Of a stretch of DNA of 64,000 nucleotides, positions 37,083 through 47,508 are shown piece after piece; position 1 is the first letter of the stretch, and each line of letters opens with the position of its first letter. The notes beneath the pieces were generated by a model. That model did no database searches, had not been told where the DNA came from, and saw only the letters and a program-made list of their open reading frames with translations. Source of the DNA: an uncultured Polaribacter sp. GTDB lineage: Bacteria > Bacteroidota > Bacteroidia > Flavobacteriales > Flavobacteriaceae. The position numbers and the translations under genes are program-made. The DNA lies in contig CALSRX010000001.1 of NCBI GenBank assembly GCA_943788865.1, positions 1 to 64,000 on the forward strand, given 5' to 3'.

Positions 37083-37202
37083 TCTAAAGTTTATTGAAAT
37101 ATATAGCGATAACGCTTTTTATCTCTGTTTGTTTTTGAAGTATTTTAAGGCTTGCAAATTAGGGATTAATTTTAAGTAATCAAAAATTAATAATCAGCTA
37201 TT

Positions 37203-39587
37203 TTATCCGATTACTTTTAACTTTGCAAACTGTAATAATAATTTTTTCTTTCCTACAGTTCCGAATTTAATTTCTGCTTTTTTATTTGGCCCATTTCCTT
37301 CTAGACTTAATACTTCTCCTGTTCCAAATCTATTATGTTCTACAAATGAACCAACGGTTATTTTACTATCAAATAGATTTGTATTCTCTGTAGTAGCTTG
37401 TGAAACTTTCTTTAAGTTTTTTGGAGGTGAAAAAGATTGTTCTTTTTTTTCTTTAAACTCCATTTTTTTTCTTTGAATTGGTTTTTGAAAACGAATTGTC
37501 TTAGGTGATTCATCAAATAAACTTGCATCTACAAACCTATTGACAGATTGTTCTGATTTTTTTGGAGTTAAGTATTCCAAATAACTTTCATCAATTTCTT
37601 CTAAAAACCGACTAGGTTCTGCATCGGTTAATTTCCCCCAGCGATACCTAGTTTGCGCATAGGTTAAATAAGCTTGGTGTTCTGCCCTTGTTAAGGCCAC
37701 ATAAAACAAACGCCGTTCTTCTTCGAGTTCACTTCTTGTGTTCATGCTCATTCCAGATGGAAATAAATTCTCCTCTAATCCAACTATATAGACATATGGA
37801 TATTCCAACCCTTTAGATTGATGGATGGTCATCATAGAAACTCTTGGAGTGTCGTCTTTTTTATCAGAATCAAAATCGGTAGCCAAGGCAACATCTTCTA
37901 AAAACGATGTTAATGAAGCATCTTCTCCTGTTTCAATTTTATCGGTAATAAAATCTTTAATTCCGTTTAACAATTCTTGAACATTTTCAACTTTACTTAC
38001 TGCCTCTGGTGTTCCTTCTTTTTCTAAATCTTTAATTAAACGAACTTGCTTTACAACATCTTCAGCAATATCAAAAGCATTCTTAGTTTCAGATTCTATT
38101 TGAAAACGCAAGATCATATTCACAAAATCTTGCAATTTTGTTTTCGTTCCTGCATTTATTTTTAAATCTATTTTCTCGATATGTTTTAAAACCTCAAAAA
38201 TTGATTTTTTATAGTGGTTTGCAGCAATGGTTAACTTATCAATAGTAGTTTGTCCAATTCCTCTCGCTGGATAATTGATAACTCTTTTTAGTGCTTCCTC
38301 ATCATTTGGATTGATTAACAAACGTAAATAAGAAAGAACATCTTTAATTTCTTTACGTTGATAAAATGAAATACCTCCATAAATCTTATACTTGATGTCT
38401 TTTTTACGCAACGCATCTTCTAGGGCTCTAGATTGTGAATTGGTTCGATACAAGACAACAAACGCATCCGATGACAACTGTTTGTTCATCATATTTTCCC
38501 AAATAGATTGTGCTACAAACCGTCCTTCTTCACCGTCAGAAATTGTTCGCATTACTTTTATGGGCTCTCCTTGATCATTAGAAGTCCAAATTTCTTTGTC
38601 TAATCGTGTTTTGTTTTTTTCGATGACAGAATTGGCGGCATTCACAATGTTTTTAGTAGAACGATAATTCTGTTCTAATTTAAAGGTGCTTACCTCAGGA
38701 TAATCCTTCTGAAAATTTAAAATATTGTTGATGTTTGCGCCACGAAAACTATAAATACTTTGCGAATCATCACCCACCACACATATATTCTGAAAACGAT
38801 CTGCCAACGCTCTTACAATGAGGTATTGCGAATGATTTGTATCTTGATACTCATCAACCATAATGTATCTAAATCGGTCTTGATATTTTGCCAAAACATC
38901 AGGAAAACGAGCTAACAGTTCGTTGGTTCTTAACAACAAATCATCAAAATCCATGGCACCAGATTTAAAACATCTAGCTACGTATTCTTTATACACATCG
39001 CCTAATTTTGGTCTACTTGCATGCAAATCTGCTTCTACCAAATCAGTATTATTAAAATAAGCGTTTACGGTGATCAAACTATTTTTTAAAGATGATATTC
39101 TACTCAACACTTGTTTTGGCTTGTATCGATCTTTATCCAATTGCATTTCTTTAATAATAGAGGCAATCAAACGAACAGAATCTTGTGTGTCGTAAATTGT
39201 AAAATTTGATGGAAAGCCTAGTTTGTCTGCTTCAGAACGCAAAATCCGTGCAAAAACCGAGTGAAACGTTCCCATCCAAAGATTTTTAGACTCACTTGCT
39301 CCTACTACACTTGCAATACGCTCTTTCATTTCCCTTGCTGCTTTATTGGTAAACGTTAGCGATAAAATATTAAAGGGATCGATCCCTTGTTGCATTAAAT
39401 ACGCAATACGATACGTTAACACACGAGTTTTACCAGAACCAGCACCAGCAATAATAATCATGGGTCCATCTTTTTGTAAAACTGCGTCTTTTTGAGCAGG
39501 GTTTAAAGAATCTAAATAATTTGACAATTGGAAAATTTTAAAGCGTAAATTTAGGTAATGTTCCTCAATTTTATTTATTAGTTTCAT
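37203..39587 (-). CDS. uvrD: UvrD/PcrA-type ATP-dependent DNA helicase
   Basis: A 794-aa superfamily 1A 3'-5' helicase. Walker A AGAGSGKT is at 47-54, motif II is VDEYQDTN, motif III VGDDSQSIYSFRGA, motif IV FKLEQNYRST, and motif VI VALTRAEHQAYL. The C-terminal ~50 residues (GSFVEHNRFGTGEVLSLEGN) form the Tudor-like RNA-polymerase-contact domain of UvrD/PcrA. It acts in excision repair and in removing obstacles. The family usually begins near LDSLNPAQKDAV (residue 25), so the true start may be a TTG at residue 21 rather than the distant ATG. Confidence 0.93.
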   Translation of the reverse strand: MKLINKIEEHYLNLRFKIFQLSNYLDSLNPAQKDAVLQKDGPMIIIAGAGSGKTRVLTYRIAYLMQQGIDPFNILSLTFTNKAAREMKERIASVVGASESKNLWMGTFHSVFARILRSEADKLGFPSNFTIYDTQDSVRLIASIIKEMQLDKDRYKPKQVLSRISSLKNSLITVNAYFNNTDLVEADLHASRPKLGDVYKEYVARCFKSGAMDFDDLLLRTNELLARFPDVLAKYQDRFRYIMVDEYQDTNHSQYLIVRALADRFQNICVVGDDSQSIYSFRGANINNILNFQKDYPEVSTFKLEQNYRSTKNIVNAANSVIEKNKTRLDKEIWTSNDQGEPIKVMRTISDGEEGRFVAQSIWENMMNKQLSSDAFVVLYRTNSQSRALEDALRKKDIKYKIYGGISFYQRKEIKDVLSYLRLLINPNDEEALKRVINYPARGIGQTTIDKLTIAANHYKKSIFEVLKHIEKIDLKINAGTKTKLQDFVNMILRFQIESETKNAFDIAEDVVKQVRLIKDLEKEGTPEAVSKVENVQELLNGIKDFITDKIETGEDASLTSFLEDVALATDFDSDKKDDTPRVSMMTIHQSKGLEYPYVYIVGLEENLFPSGMSMNTRSELEEERRLFYVALTRAEHQAYLTYAQTRYRWGKLTDAEPSRFLEEIDESYLEYLTPKKSEQSVNRFVDASLFDESPKTIRFQKPIQRKKMEFKEKKEQSFSPPKNLKKVSQATTENTNLFDSKITVGSFVEHNRFGTGEVLSLEGNGPNKKAEIKFGTVGKKKLLLQFAKLKVIG

Positions 39588-39625
39588 AAAATTATAAATA
39601 CATTTACATCATAATTCTTATTATC

Positions 39626-40165
39626 ATGAAAAAGTATTTTTTTTTACTAGTATTCACAATGCTTTCAGCTCTTGTTACATCTCAAAATAGTAGAGCAAAA
39701 GGAAAAATAATTAAAAATTTTGGAGCAACGTTTGAGGTGAACAACCCCGACATAAAAACAGATACATCTGCAGAACTAAAAGTGATTTTTGATGTTTCTG
39801 CTACTTCATCAGATGTAAACATTATCAATAAAAATATTGTTACAGCTGCTCGATTTTTAAATATGCATGCCAATTTAGGTATGAAATTGAGTCAATTAAA
39901 AGTAGCTATGACAATTCATGGTGCTGCATGGAAAGATGTATTGAATGATGCAGATTACAAAAAGAAATTTGGTGTTGTAAACCCAAACTCTCAACTGATA
40001 AAAGAATTGAGAAATGCTGGTGTAGATATCATTATTTGTGGACAAACAGCGATGTCTAGAAAAATAGACAGAACTGTTGTGATGCCTGAAGTACAATTTG
40101 CGCTTTCTGCGATGACAGCATTATTGCAATACCAAAATAACGGATATAGATTCATCAAATTTTAA
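39626..40165 (+). CDS. DsrE/F-like periplasmic protein
   Basis: A 179-aa protein with a signal peptide (MKKYFFLLVFTMLSALVTSQ). The mature part has the DsrE-like fold pattern: ELKVIFDVSATSSDVNIINK, ARFLNMHANLGMKLSQLKVA, and GVDIIICGQTAMSRKID with one Cys at the usual sulfur-carrier position. Exported DsrE-like proteins are common in flavobacteria; their substrate is unknown. It begins an apparent operon with the next two genes. Confidence 0.8.
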   Translation: MKKYFFLLVFTMLSALVTSQNSRAKGKIIKNFGATFEVNNPDIKTDTSAELKVIFDVSATSSDVNIINKNIVTAARFLNMHANLGMKLSQLKVAMTIHGAAWKDVLNDADYKKKFGVVNPNSQLIKELRNAGVDIIICGQTAMSRKIDRTVVMPEVQFALSAMTALLQYQNNGYRFIKF

Positions 40166-40168
40166 AAC

Positions 40169-40672
40169 ATGGATTTTAGTTTTTTAGAAATGATTGGTAT
40201 AGTTCTGAGTATTGGAATTATAGCTTTTTATTTTTTCAATTTGCAAGTAAAATCTCAAAACAGTCAACAAAAGATTAACTTATTTGCGGATAGAAAAAAA
40301 GAAGCGTTACCTATAAAACTGCAAGCTTACGAGAGAATGCTGCTTTTTTGCGAACGTATCAACCCTCTTAAAATGCTAGTGAGAGTGAAACCCGCATCAG
40401 ATTCTATTAATGATTACCTATTTGTTTTGTTGCAGAATATTGAGCAAGAATTTGAACATAATTTAGTGCAACAACTTTATATTTCTGATGAATGTTGGAA
40501 TGTAATAATTACCTCTAAAATTGCAATCATTAACAAATTGAAACAAGTAGCATCAACAAGTCAAAATACGCAAGATTTTAGAGAAAAAATGATGCTTGTT
40601 TACCAAAGCAAAGCTCCTGCAACTGAAACGGCTATTGCCTTTATTAAAACAGAAATCAAAAAAATTATATAA
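40169..40672 (+). CDS. Membrane-anchored protein of unknown function
   Basis: A 167-aa protein with one N-terminal helix (MIGIVLSIGIIAFYFFNLQV) and a long helical cytosolic part: RKKEALPIKLQAYERMLLFC, ERINPLKMLVRVKP, YLFVLLQNIEQEFEHNLVQQ. The LPIKLQAYERM...ERINP block recurs in a conserved flavobacterial hypothetical family (possibly DUF7935). Three bases separate it from the DsrE-like gene. Confidence 0.7.
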   Translation: MDFSFLEMIGIVLSIGIIAFYFFNLQVKSQNSQQKINLFADRKKEALPIKLQAYERMLLFCERINPLKMLVRVKPASDSINDYLFVLLQNIEQEFEHNLVQQLYISDECWNVIITSKIAIINKLKQVASTSQNTQDFREKMMLVYQSKAPATETAIAFIKTEIKKII

Positions 40673-40708
40673 CTCTTTTTTTACAACATTATTACATTAA
40701 AATTAATT

Positions 40709-41845
40709 ATGAAACAGTTTCTGAAATTATTTATTTTATCCATTTTACTTACCAACTGCAAGCCCAAAAATAGCAATTCTATTCAACAAGAACAAAATAA
40801 ACAATCACTTCAGATAAAGTATGCTAAAGGTTTTGATATACAGTATTTTAAAAATTACAAAAAATTAATTATTAAGTCACCATATCAAAATTCTAAAGAG
40901 CAATTTGAGTTTATTTTAAGCGACTCAAACAACAATGAATTGCAAACGGTGTCAGGTACTAAAATCAATACTCCAATTCAAAAAGTTGTGGTAACCTCTA
41001 CAACACATATTCCTATGTTAGAATTATTAGGTGTTGAAAATACTTTAATTGGTTTTCCACATACAAAATATGTTTCATCACCAAAAACAAGAAAATTAAT
41101 TGACGCTAATTTGGTAAAAGAAGTTGGTGTAAAATCATCATTAAATACAGAAGTTTTGCTAGACCTAAATCCAGATGTTATTATAGGATTTAGCATGACA
41201 AATAGTAATAAGTCTTTAAATATAATAGAAAAATCAGGTGTTCCGGTTGTTTTAAATGGCGATTGGCTAGAAGAAACTCCTTTAGGGAGAGCAGAATGGA
41301 TTAAATTCTTTGGTGTTTTATACAATAAAGAAAAAGAAGCTGATAGTATTTTTAACGCCATAGAAAATAATTACAATAAAGCTAAGGATATTGCTAGCAA
41401 AGCAACTTATTCTCCAACCATTTTATCTGGAGCTATAATGAGTAAAGATATTTGGAATTTGCCCGCTGGAAAGAGCTTTGTTGCTCAGTTCTTAACCGAT
41501 GCAAATACAAAATACTTATGGAAAGATTCTGAAGGAAAGGGAAGTTTATCTATTAGTTTTGAAAGTATTTTAGACACAGGAAAAGCCGCTGATATCTGGA
41601 TTGCACCAGGTTATTTTTCTTCAAAAAAACAAATGCTATCTAAAAACTCAAATTACAAAGATTTTAACGCCTTTAAAAACAACCAGTTGTATACTTTTGC
41701 AAACAAGGTGGGAAAAACAGGTGGTGTTATTTACTTTGAATTAGGTCCGACAAGACCAGACTTGGTATTAAAAGACATTATAAAAATTACGCACCCAGAA
41801 TTACTAAAGGAGTATACACTTACTTTTTTTGAAAAAATGAATTAA
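40709..41845 (+). CDS. ABC-type cobalamin/Fe(III)-siderophore substrate-binding lipoprotein
   Basis: A 378-aa lipoprotein (lipobox LTNC, residues 14-17). The BtuF/FhuD-like class III fold is shown by PIQKVVVTSTTHIPMLELLG, LNTEVLLDLNPDVIIGF, IIEKSGVPVVLNGDWLEETP and a long linking helix (IKFFGVLYNKEKEADSIFNA). It should capture cobalamin, heme or ferric siderophore in the periplasm. No permease or ATPase gene adjoins, so its partners are elsewhere. It overlaps the convergent MscS gene by 4 bases. Confidence 0.88.
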   Translation: MKQFLKLFILSILLTNCKPKNSNSIQQEQNKQSLQIKYAKGFDIQYFKNYKKLIIKSPYQNSKEQFEFILSDSNNNELQTVSGTKINTPIQKVVVTSTTHIPMLELLGVENTLIGFPHTKYVSSPKTRKLIDANLVKEVGVKSSLNTEVLLDLNPDVIIGFSMTNSNKSLNIIEKSGVPVVLNGDWLEETPLGRAEWIKFFGVLYNKEKEADSIFNAIENNYNKAKDIASKATYSPTILSGAIMSKDIWNLPAGKSFVAQFLTDANTKYLWKDSEGKGSLSISFESILDTGKAADIWIAPGYFSSKKQMLSKNSNYKDFNAFKNNQLYTFANKVGKTGGVIYFELGPTRPDLVLKDIIKITHPELLKEYTLTFFEKMN

Positions 41846-42696
41846 GCTGTATAGATTTTACGCAATGGAATTGGTAAATCTACTCCTTCCAATATAAATC
41901 GTTTATGAACTGCTTCTTTAAAATTGCATTTAAATCGAAACTCTTCAAAAGGTTCATCAACCCATACATAGGCACGTAAATGAATATAACCTTCATTTAC
42001 ATCTATAAAACGAATGATAATTTGGTGATCTTCGGTAAGCACTTCATCAGGAGTTCTGTTGTCTATCACATGATCTAATTTTAATGCTTCTTCTCGAATA
42101 ATTCTCTTAGCCAAATCTACATCGGCATTCAATCCAATTCTAAAGTTATTAAAACTCAAAATATGAGAATCTTCAATAGTGTGATTTAAGATAGACTCTG
42201 TACTTATAATAGAATTTGGAATGATTAAACGCTTGTTTTCAAAAGTATTAATAATGGTATGTCTCAATGTAATATCTTGAACTATTCCAATTCTTTCTTC
42301 GTCAATTTTTATATAATCTCCTACTATAAAAGGTTTGAAAATAACAATAAAAACACCTGCTATTAAGTTAGATAAGGCAGCCTGGGCAGCAAAACCTATA
42401 ATAGCTGCTAAAATCCCTGCTCCTGAAAAAATTATAGTTGCCTTGCTCCTTAAAGAAGGTACTGTATAAATCAAATACCCAAGGGCACACAATCCTAAAA
42501 AGAATTTAATAGAGTTTTTTAGAAAAAAAACGCTAGTCCCTCCAAAGCGTTCTGTTTTTTTATGTTTGATATATTTAACTAGGATAAAACGTGCAATTCT
42601 AGATATTATCCATGTAACAAAAAAAACAAGCAAACAATAAAAAAAGATACTCCAAAAACTCTCTAATCCTAAAAACTTATCTATGCTATTTTTCAT
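41842..42696 (-). CDS. MscS-family mechanosensitive channel
   Basis: A 284-aa small-conductance channel. Three N-terminal membrane helices end in the pore helix (GAGILAAIIGFAAQAALSNL), followed by the beta domain (FKPFIVGDYIKIDEERIGIV, RLIIPNSIISTESILNHT). It releases solutes on hypo-osmotic shock. It starts 9 bases after the end of the parC frame on the same strand. Confidence 0.92.
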   Translation of the reverse strand: MKNSIDKFLGLESFWSIFFYCLLVFFVTWIISRIARFILVKYIKHKKTERFGGTSVFFLKNSIKFFLGLCALGYLIYTVPSLRSKATIIFSGAGILAAIIGFAAQAALSNLIAGVFIVIFKPFIVGDYIKIDEERIGIVQDITLRHTIINTFENKRLIIPNSIISTESILNHTIEDSHILSFNNFRIGLNADVDLAKRIIREEALKLDHVIDNRTPDEVLTEDHQIIIRFIDVNEGYIHLRAYVWVDEPFEEFRFKCNFKEAVHKRFILEGVDLPIPLRKIYTA

Positions 42697-42705
42697 GTAT
42701 ACTTA

Positions 42706-45340
42706 TTAAAATAATGTAATCTGTCCGTCATCTTTTTTATCGGTAGATTCTTTTGAAGTTGAATCTTCCTCAGAATTTGCTTCTAACACTTCTTCTTCTA
42801 CAACCTCCATATCTTCTGCTTTGGGCTCTTCATACGGCAAAGAATCTAATAAACTTACTTGTTTTACTTTCTCTTTTGTCAGTTGATTTCCTTGAGCTTT
42901 AATTCCTTTAACGGCAATAAACTCTTCAAAGTTTACTTCAATATTTTCTAAACTTCGCTTAGAAAACTGCACTTCTGCAATAGGTCTATAATCGGTAGCA
43001 ATAATTTCTAACTGTGATTTTGGATGTTCTGAAATGAATATTTCTTCTTTATCTACATTTTCAATTAAAAAACGCTTCACATAATAGATTTCTTTTTCTC
43101 CGTCAAAATATATTGCTGAAATAGGCTTTTTTAGGATTCCATTTTTCAAGGACAATCATATCATCTTCAAACCTGCTTGCTAAATTAGGTGTTACAGCTT
43201 TTATTACTCCAGATTGCAAAGCGATTAATAATTTATCATCAGCTCTAAATTCTCCTAACAACTCTCCTCTTTCATCAACATTTAAACGTTGAACCGTGTC
43301 GTCAAACCAAATTTTTCGAGGTTTCAAAGTTGAAACTCCTGCAGATTTAAACTCGATTTTCTTAATTGGATACTTTGTAATTGTATTTCCTCTCACAGCT
43401 CTTCCTTTTACTGCTAAATCGGCAAAATCAATATCCCACTTTAATTTTTTTATACTTCCAACAGCTCTTAAATTTATTGTAACCACTTCTGCTTCTCCGT
43501 TTCGGTTTGCTGAAAAATACAATACTTTTGAACCTTTGTTTCCATTGGTTAAATCGTAATCTTTATCTCTTGTAACTCCCGTAACCGTAAAACGTTTCAT
43601 ATAACTCGCACCACGAGCTCCATCTCTATACATCATATTATAAACGGTACGTTTGTCTTTTTTCTTAAATACAGAAATATGGATAATTCCTTTACCAACA
43701 AAAGTTTTGTTGGCTACTTTGGTTACCATCATTTGTCCGTCTTCCCTGAAAACAATAATATCATCAATATCTGCACAATCGGTAACATACTCATCTTTAC
43801 GTAACGAAGTTCCAATAAAACCTTCTTCTCTATTTACATACAATTTAGTGTTACGAATTACTACTTTTGTTGCAACTATATCATCAAAAACTCGTATTTC
43901 TGTTTTACGTTCTTTATCATCACCATAAGTTGCCTTCAAGCGTTTAAAAAAATCTATAGCATATTCAATAAGGTTTGCTAAGTAGTTTTTTACTTCAGCT
44001 ATTTTTTCTTCTAAACTCTCAATATGTTGCTTCGCTTTATCGATATCGAACTTAGAAATCTTTTTAATTCTAATTTCTGTTAAACGAACAATATCTTCTT
44101 CGGTGATTGCTCTTTTTAAATGTTTGATATGTGGCTGCAAACCATTATCAATAGCAGCGATAACACCCTCCCAAGTTTCCTCTTCTTCAATATCTCTATA
44201 GATCCTATTCTCAATAAAAATACGCTCTAATGAGGCAAAATGCCATTGCTCCTCTAGCTCATTCAATTGAATTTCTAATTCTAGTTTTAATAACTGAACC
44301 GTATTGTCTGTTGATTTTCTCAACACCTCTGACACACCAATAAAAACTGGCTTATGATTTTCAATTACACAGCATAAAGGTGAAATTGAGCTTTCGCAAT
44401 TTGTAAAAGCATACAGTGCATCTATCGTTTTTTCTGGCGATATTGCTGGTGGAAGATGAATTAAAATTTCAACATCTGCAGCTGTATTGTCTTCTATCTT
44501 TTTGATCTTAATCTTTCCTTTTTCATTTGCTTTTATAATACTCTCAATTAAAGTAGTGGTTGTGGTCCCGAAAGGAATTTCATTTATAACCAAGGTTTTC
44601 TTGTCTAATTGAGAAATTTTGGCTCTAACTCTAACTTTACCACCACGCTTACCTTCATTGTAATTGGTAAAATCTGCAATTCCGCCTGTTAAAAAATCTG
44701 GAACAATCTTAAAACTTCTCCCTTTTAAATGCTTAATAGAAGCATCAATCAATTCATTAAAGTTATGAGGCAATATTTTTGTAGACAAACCTACTGCAAT
44801 ACCTTCACCTCCTTGAGCTAATAGCATTGGGAATTTTACAGGTAGGTTTACGGGCTCTTTTCTACGTCCATCATAGGAAGCCTGCCATTCTGTAGTTTTT
44901 GCATTAAAAACTACATCTAAAGCAAATTTTGATAGTCTAGCTTCAATATATCTTGATGCTGCTGCACGATCACCGGTTAACGTATTTCCCCAGTTTCCTT
45001 GCATATCAATCAATAATTCTTTCTGACCAATTTGCACCATAGCATCTCCAATAGAAGCATCTCCATGTGGATGGTATTGCATGGTGTGCCCTACGATGTT
45101 TGCCACTTTGTTATAACGACCATCATCCAAATCCTTCATAGAATGCATAATTCTTCGTTGCACAGGTTTAAATCCGTCATCGATTGCTGGAACAGCTCTT
45201 TCTAAAATTACATACGAAGCATAATCTAAAAACCATTCTTTGTACATTCCTGTAACTTTGGTAATGGTTTCTTCTTGAGGCGAATCGCCTTGATTATTTA
45301 ATACTTCTTCGTTTTCGTAGTCGTTTACTTCTTCACTCAT
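42706..45340 (-). CDS. parC: DNA topoisomerase IV subunit A, apparent frameshift near the 3' end
   Basis: The type IIA cutting subunit that decatenates chromosomes with ParE. QRRIMHSMKDL and GDRAAASRYIEARL hold the active-site Tyr131; HPHGDASIGDAM is the quinolone-contact helix. The first frame stops at 43103 after EKWNPKKAYFSNIF. Another frame continues KKPISAIYFDGEKEIYYVKR and ends in an acidic tail (GQITLF) at 42706. Reducing the six-A run (complement of 43127-43132) to five joins them into about 877 aa, normal for flavobacteria. The core is intact, so a sequencing error or a harmless C-terminal truncation are both possible. Confidence 0.9.
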
Positions 45341-45349
45341 TGTTGAGTA

Positions 45350-45538
45350 CTAATTATTTTTTGATTCTTTATTTTTAATATTCATTGAAATTATAAACAT
45401 AATGGAAGCTAATATCCCGAAAAAAGCACCAGAATTACTTTTACTGAAAAAGTGATTCCAATCTATCAGTATTAGCCAAAATACGATGATAAGTACAAAA
45501 ATGACTGTAATTATGTTTTTAAGTTTTTTCTTTCTCAA
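45350..45538 (-). CDS. Small two-helix membrane protein between parE and parC
   Basis: A 62-aa protein with two hydrophobic helices ([18 protein letters not shown] and [17 protein letters not shown]) and basic ends. The start would be TTG at 45538, overlapping the parE stop (TTGA), which suggests translational coupling; no ATG start is available. It lies wholly in the parE-parC gap, ending 9 bases before parC. I recognise no family. Its size and topology resemble small inner-membrane proteins, but expression is unproven. Confidence 0.5.
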   Translation of the reverse strand: MRKKKLKNIITVIFVLIIVFWLILIDWNHFFSKSNSGAFFGILASIMFIISMNIKNKESKNN

Positions 45539-47391
45539 ACTTCTTCAATTAGATCTAATTCAACTTTCAAATTCTTGATGATAAATTTTTGTCTTTCAGG
45601 TGTGTTTTTACCCATGTAAAAAGAAAGCATTTCTTCTACCGGCATTTCTTTATCTAACATCACCGGGTCTAATCGAATATCGTTGCCAATAAAATGGACA
45701 AATTCATTAGGAGAAATTTCCCCTAACCCTTTAAATCGTGTTATTTCTGGTTTTCCTTTTAATTTATGAATTGCCTCTTGCTTTTCTTCTTCTGAATAAC
45801 AATAAAAGGTTTCCTTTTTATTACGAACTCTAAACAACGGCGTTTCTAAAATATACAAATGCCCTTCTTTGATAACCTCAGGGAAGAATTGTAAAAAGAA
45901 CGTGATTAATAACAATCTAATGTGCATTCCGTCTACATCAGCATCTGTTGCTATCACAATATTGTTGTATCTCAATCCTTCAATACCTTCTTCAATATTA
46001 AGGGCTGCCTGCAACAAGTTAAATTCTTCGTTTTCGTACACAATCTTTTTAGACAAACCATACGAATTTAATGGCTTCCCTTTTAAACTAAAAACAGCTT
46101 GTGTGTTTACATTTCTCGATTTTGTAATGGAACCCGAAGCAGAATCTCCCTCTGTAATAAATAATGTTGTATCTAAATAATTTTCTTTTTTAATATCATC
46201 AAAGTGCACTCTACAATCTCGTAGTTTTTTATTGTGCAAACTTGCTTTTTTAGCTCTGTCTTTTGCCAACTTTCTTATACCTGACAATTCTTTACGCTCA
46301 CGTTCTGCTTGTAATATTTTACGATGAATGGCTTCTGCTGCTGCTGTGTTTTTATGCAGATAATTGTCTAATTGTGTTTTAACAAAATCGTTGATAAATG
46401 TTCTTACTGTTGGCAAACCACCACCCATTTCTGTAGAGCCTAATTTTGTTTTAGTCTGACTCTCAAAAACAGGCTCCATTACTTTGATTGCAATGGCAGA
46501 AATAATTGATTTACGAACATCAGACGATTCATAGTTTTTCCCAAAGTACTCACGGATTGTTTTTACAATAGCCTCTCTAAAAGCTGCTTGATGTGTACCA
46601 CCTTGTGTTGTATGTTGTCCGTTTACAAACGAATGATATTCTTCTGAATATTGTGTTTTACTATGTGTAATAGCAATTTCTATATCCTCATCTTTTAAAT
46701 GAATTATTGGATATAATAAATCTGACGCAGTAGAATTTTCTTCCAGTAAATCTTTCAACCCATTTTCTGAATGAAACTTTTCACCATTAAATAAAATGGT
46801 TAAGCCTGTATTTAAATACACGTAGTTTTTTAGCATTTTTGCTACATATTCATTTCTGAATTTGTACTTACCAAAAATAGTTTCATCTGGAATAAACTGA
46901 ACTTTTGTTCCTTTTCTTAACGATGATTCTTGAGCGTCTTCTTCCGTTACTAAATTCCCTTGATTGAATTCTGCCCAAGCCGTTTTATTTTCTCTAATAG
47001 ATTGAACTCTAAAATAATATGATAATGCATTCACCGCTTTAGTTCCTACCCCATTTAAACCAACCGATTTTTTAAAGGCTTTAGAATCGTATTTACCTCC
47101 GGTATTCATTTTAGACACCACATCTACAACTTTTCTTAATGGAATTCCACGACCATAATCTCTTACAGTAACTTGTTTGTCTCTAATAGAAATCTCAATG
47201 GTTTTTCCGGCGCCCATTACATATTCATCGATAGAGTTATCGAGTACTTCTTTTAATAAGATATAGATTCCATCATCAGGAGAAGAACCATCTCCTAATT
47301 TTCCAATATACATTCCAGGACGCATTCGGATATGCTCTTTCCAGTCGAGAGATCGAATATTATCTTCGGTATATTTTGTTTCTTGTGCCAT
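45535..47391 (-). CDS. parE: DNA topoisomerase IV subunit B
   Basis: The 618-aa ATPase subunit partnering ParC. The GHKL ATP site is visible in [15 protein letters not shown] (Asn and Asp), DYGRGIPL and [13 protein letters not shown]. The TOPRIM Mg site appears in [12 protein letters not shown] and [32 protein letters not shown] is the C-terminus. It is upstream of parC on the same strand, with a small membrane gene between. Confidence 0.95.
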   Translation of the reverse strand: MAQETKYTEDNIRSLDWKEHIRMRPGMYIGKLGDGSSPDDGIYILLKEVLDNSIDEYVMGAGKTIEISIRDKQVTVRDYGRGIPLRKVVDVVSKMNTGGKYDSKAFKKSVGLNGVGTKAVNALSYYFRVQSIRENKTAWAEFNQGNLVTEEDAQESSLRKGTKVQFIPDETIFGKYKFRNEYVAKMLKNYVYLNTGLTILFNGEKFHSENGLKDLLEENSTASDLLYPIIHLKDEDIEIAITHSKTQYSEEYHSFVNGQHTTQGGTHQAAFREAIVKTIREYFGKNYESSDVRKSIISAIAIKVMEPVFESQTKTKLGSTEMGGGLPTVRTFINDFVKTQLDNYLHKNTAAAEAIHRKILQAERERKELSGIRKLAKDRAKKASLHNKKLRDCRVHFDDIKKENYLDTTLFITEGDSASGSITKSRNVNTQAVFSLKGKPLNSYGLSKKIVYENEEFNLLQAALNIEEGIEGLRYNNIVIATDADVDGMHIRLLLITFFLQFFPEVIKEGHLYILETPLFRVRNKKETFYCYSEEEKQEAIHKLKGKPEITRFKGLGEISPNEFVHFIGNDIRLDPVMLDKEMPVEEMLSFYMGKNTPERQKFIIKNLKVELDLIEEV

Positions 47392-47444
47392 AAAAGTTTA
47401 CTGGTTGAATGCTATGCTAAAATAACAATAAGCGTAAAAAATAA

Positions 47445-47478
47445 AAAACTCTATTGAATTAGTTATCAACAGAGTTTT
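47445..47478 (-). terminator. Possible terminator of ychF
   Basis: AAAACTCT pairs with AGAGTTTT around an 18-base loop, with TTTTTATTTTT after it on the minus strand. It lies between the ychF stop and the parE start. The stem is short. Confidence 0.5.
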
Positions 47479-47508
47479 AAAATATTTTTTGAAAGATTTT
47501 TCTATGTT

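Noticed and set aside
43126..43132. Programmed -1 ribosomal frameshift at the A6G sequence in parC
   Set aside because: A -1 shift leads to the wrong frame; a +1 (or -2) change is needed. A-run slippage of polymerase or a sequencing error fits better.
42706..43155. The ParC tail frame as an independent gene
   Set aside because: It begins inside parC and continues the family sequence exactly from the frame break; a separate start is unnecessary.
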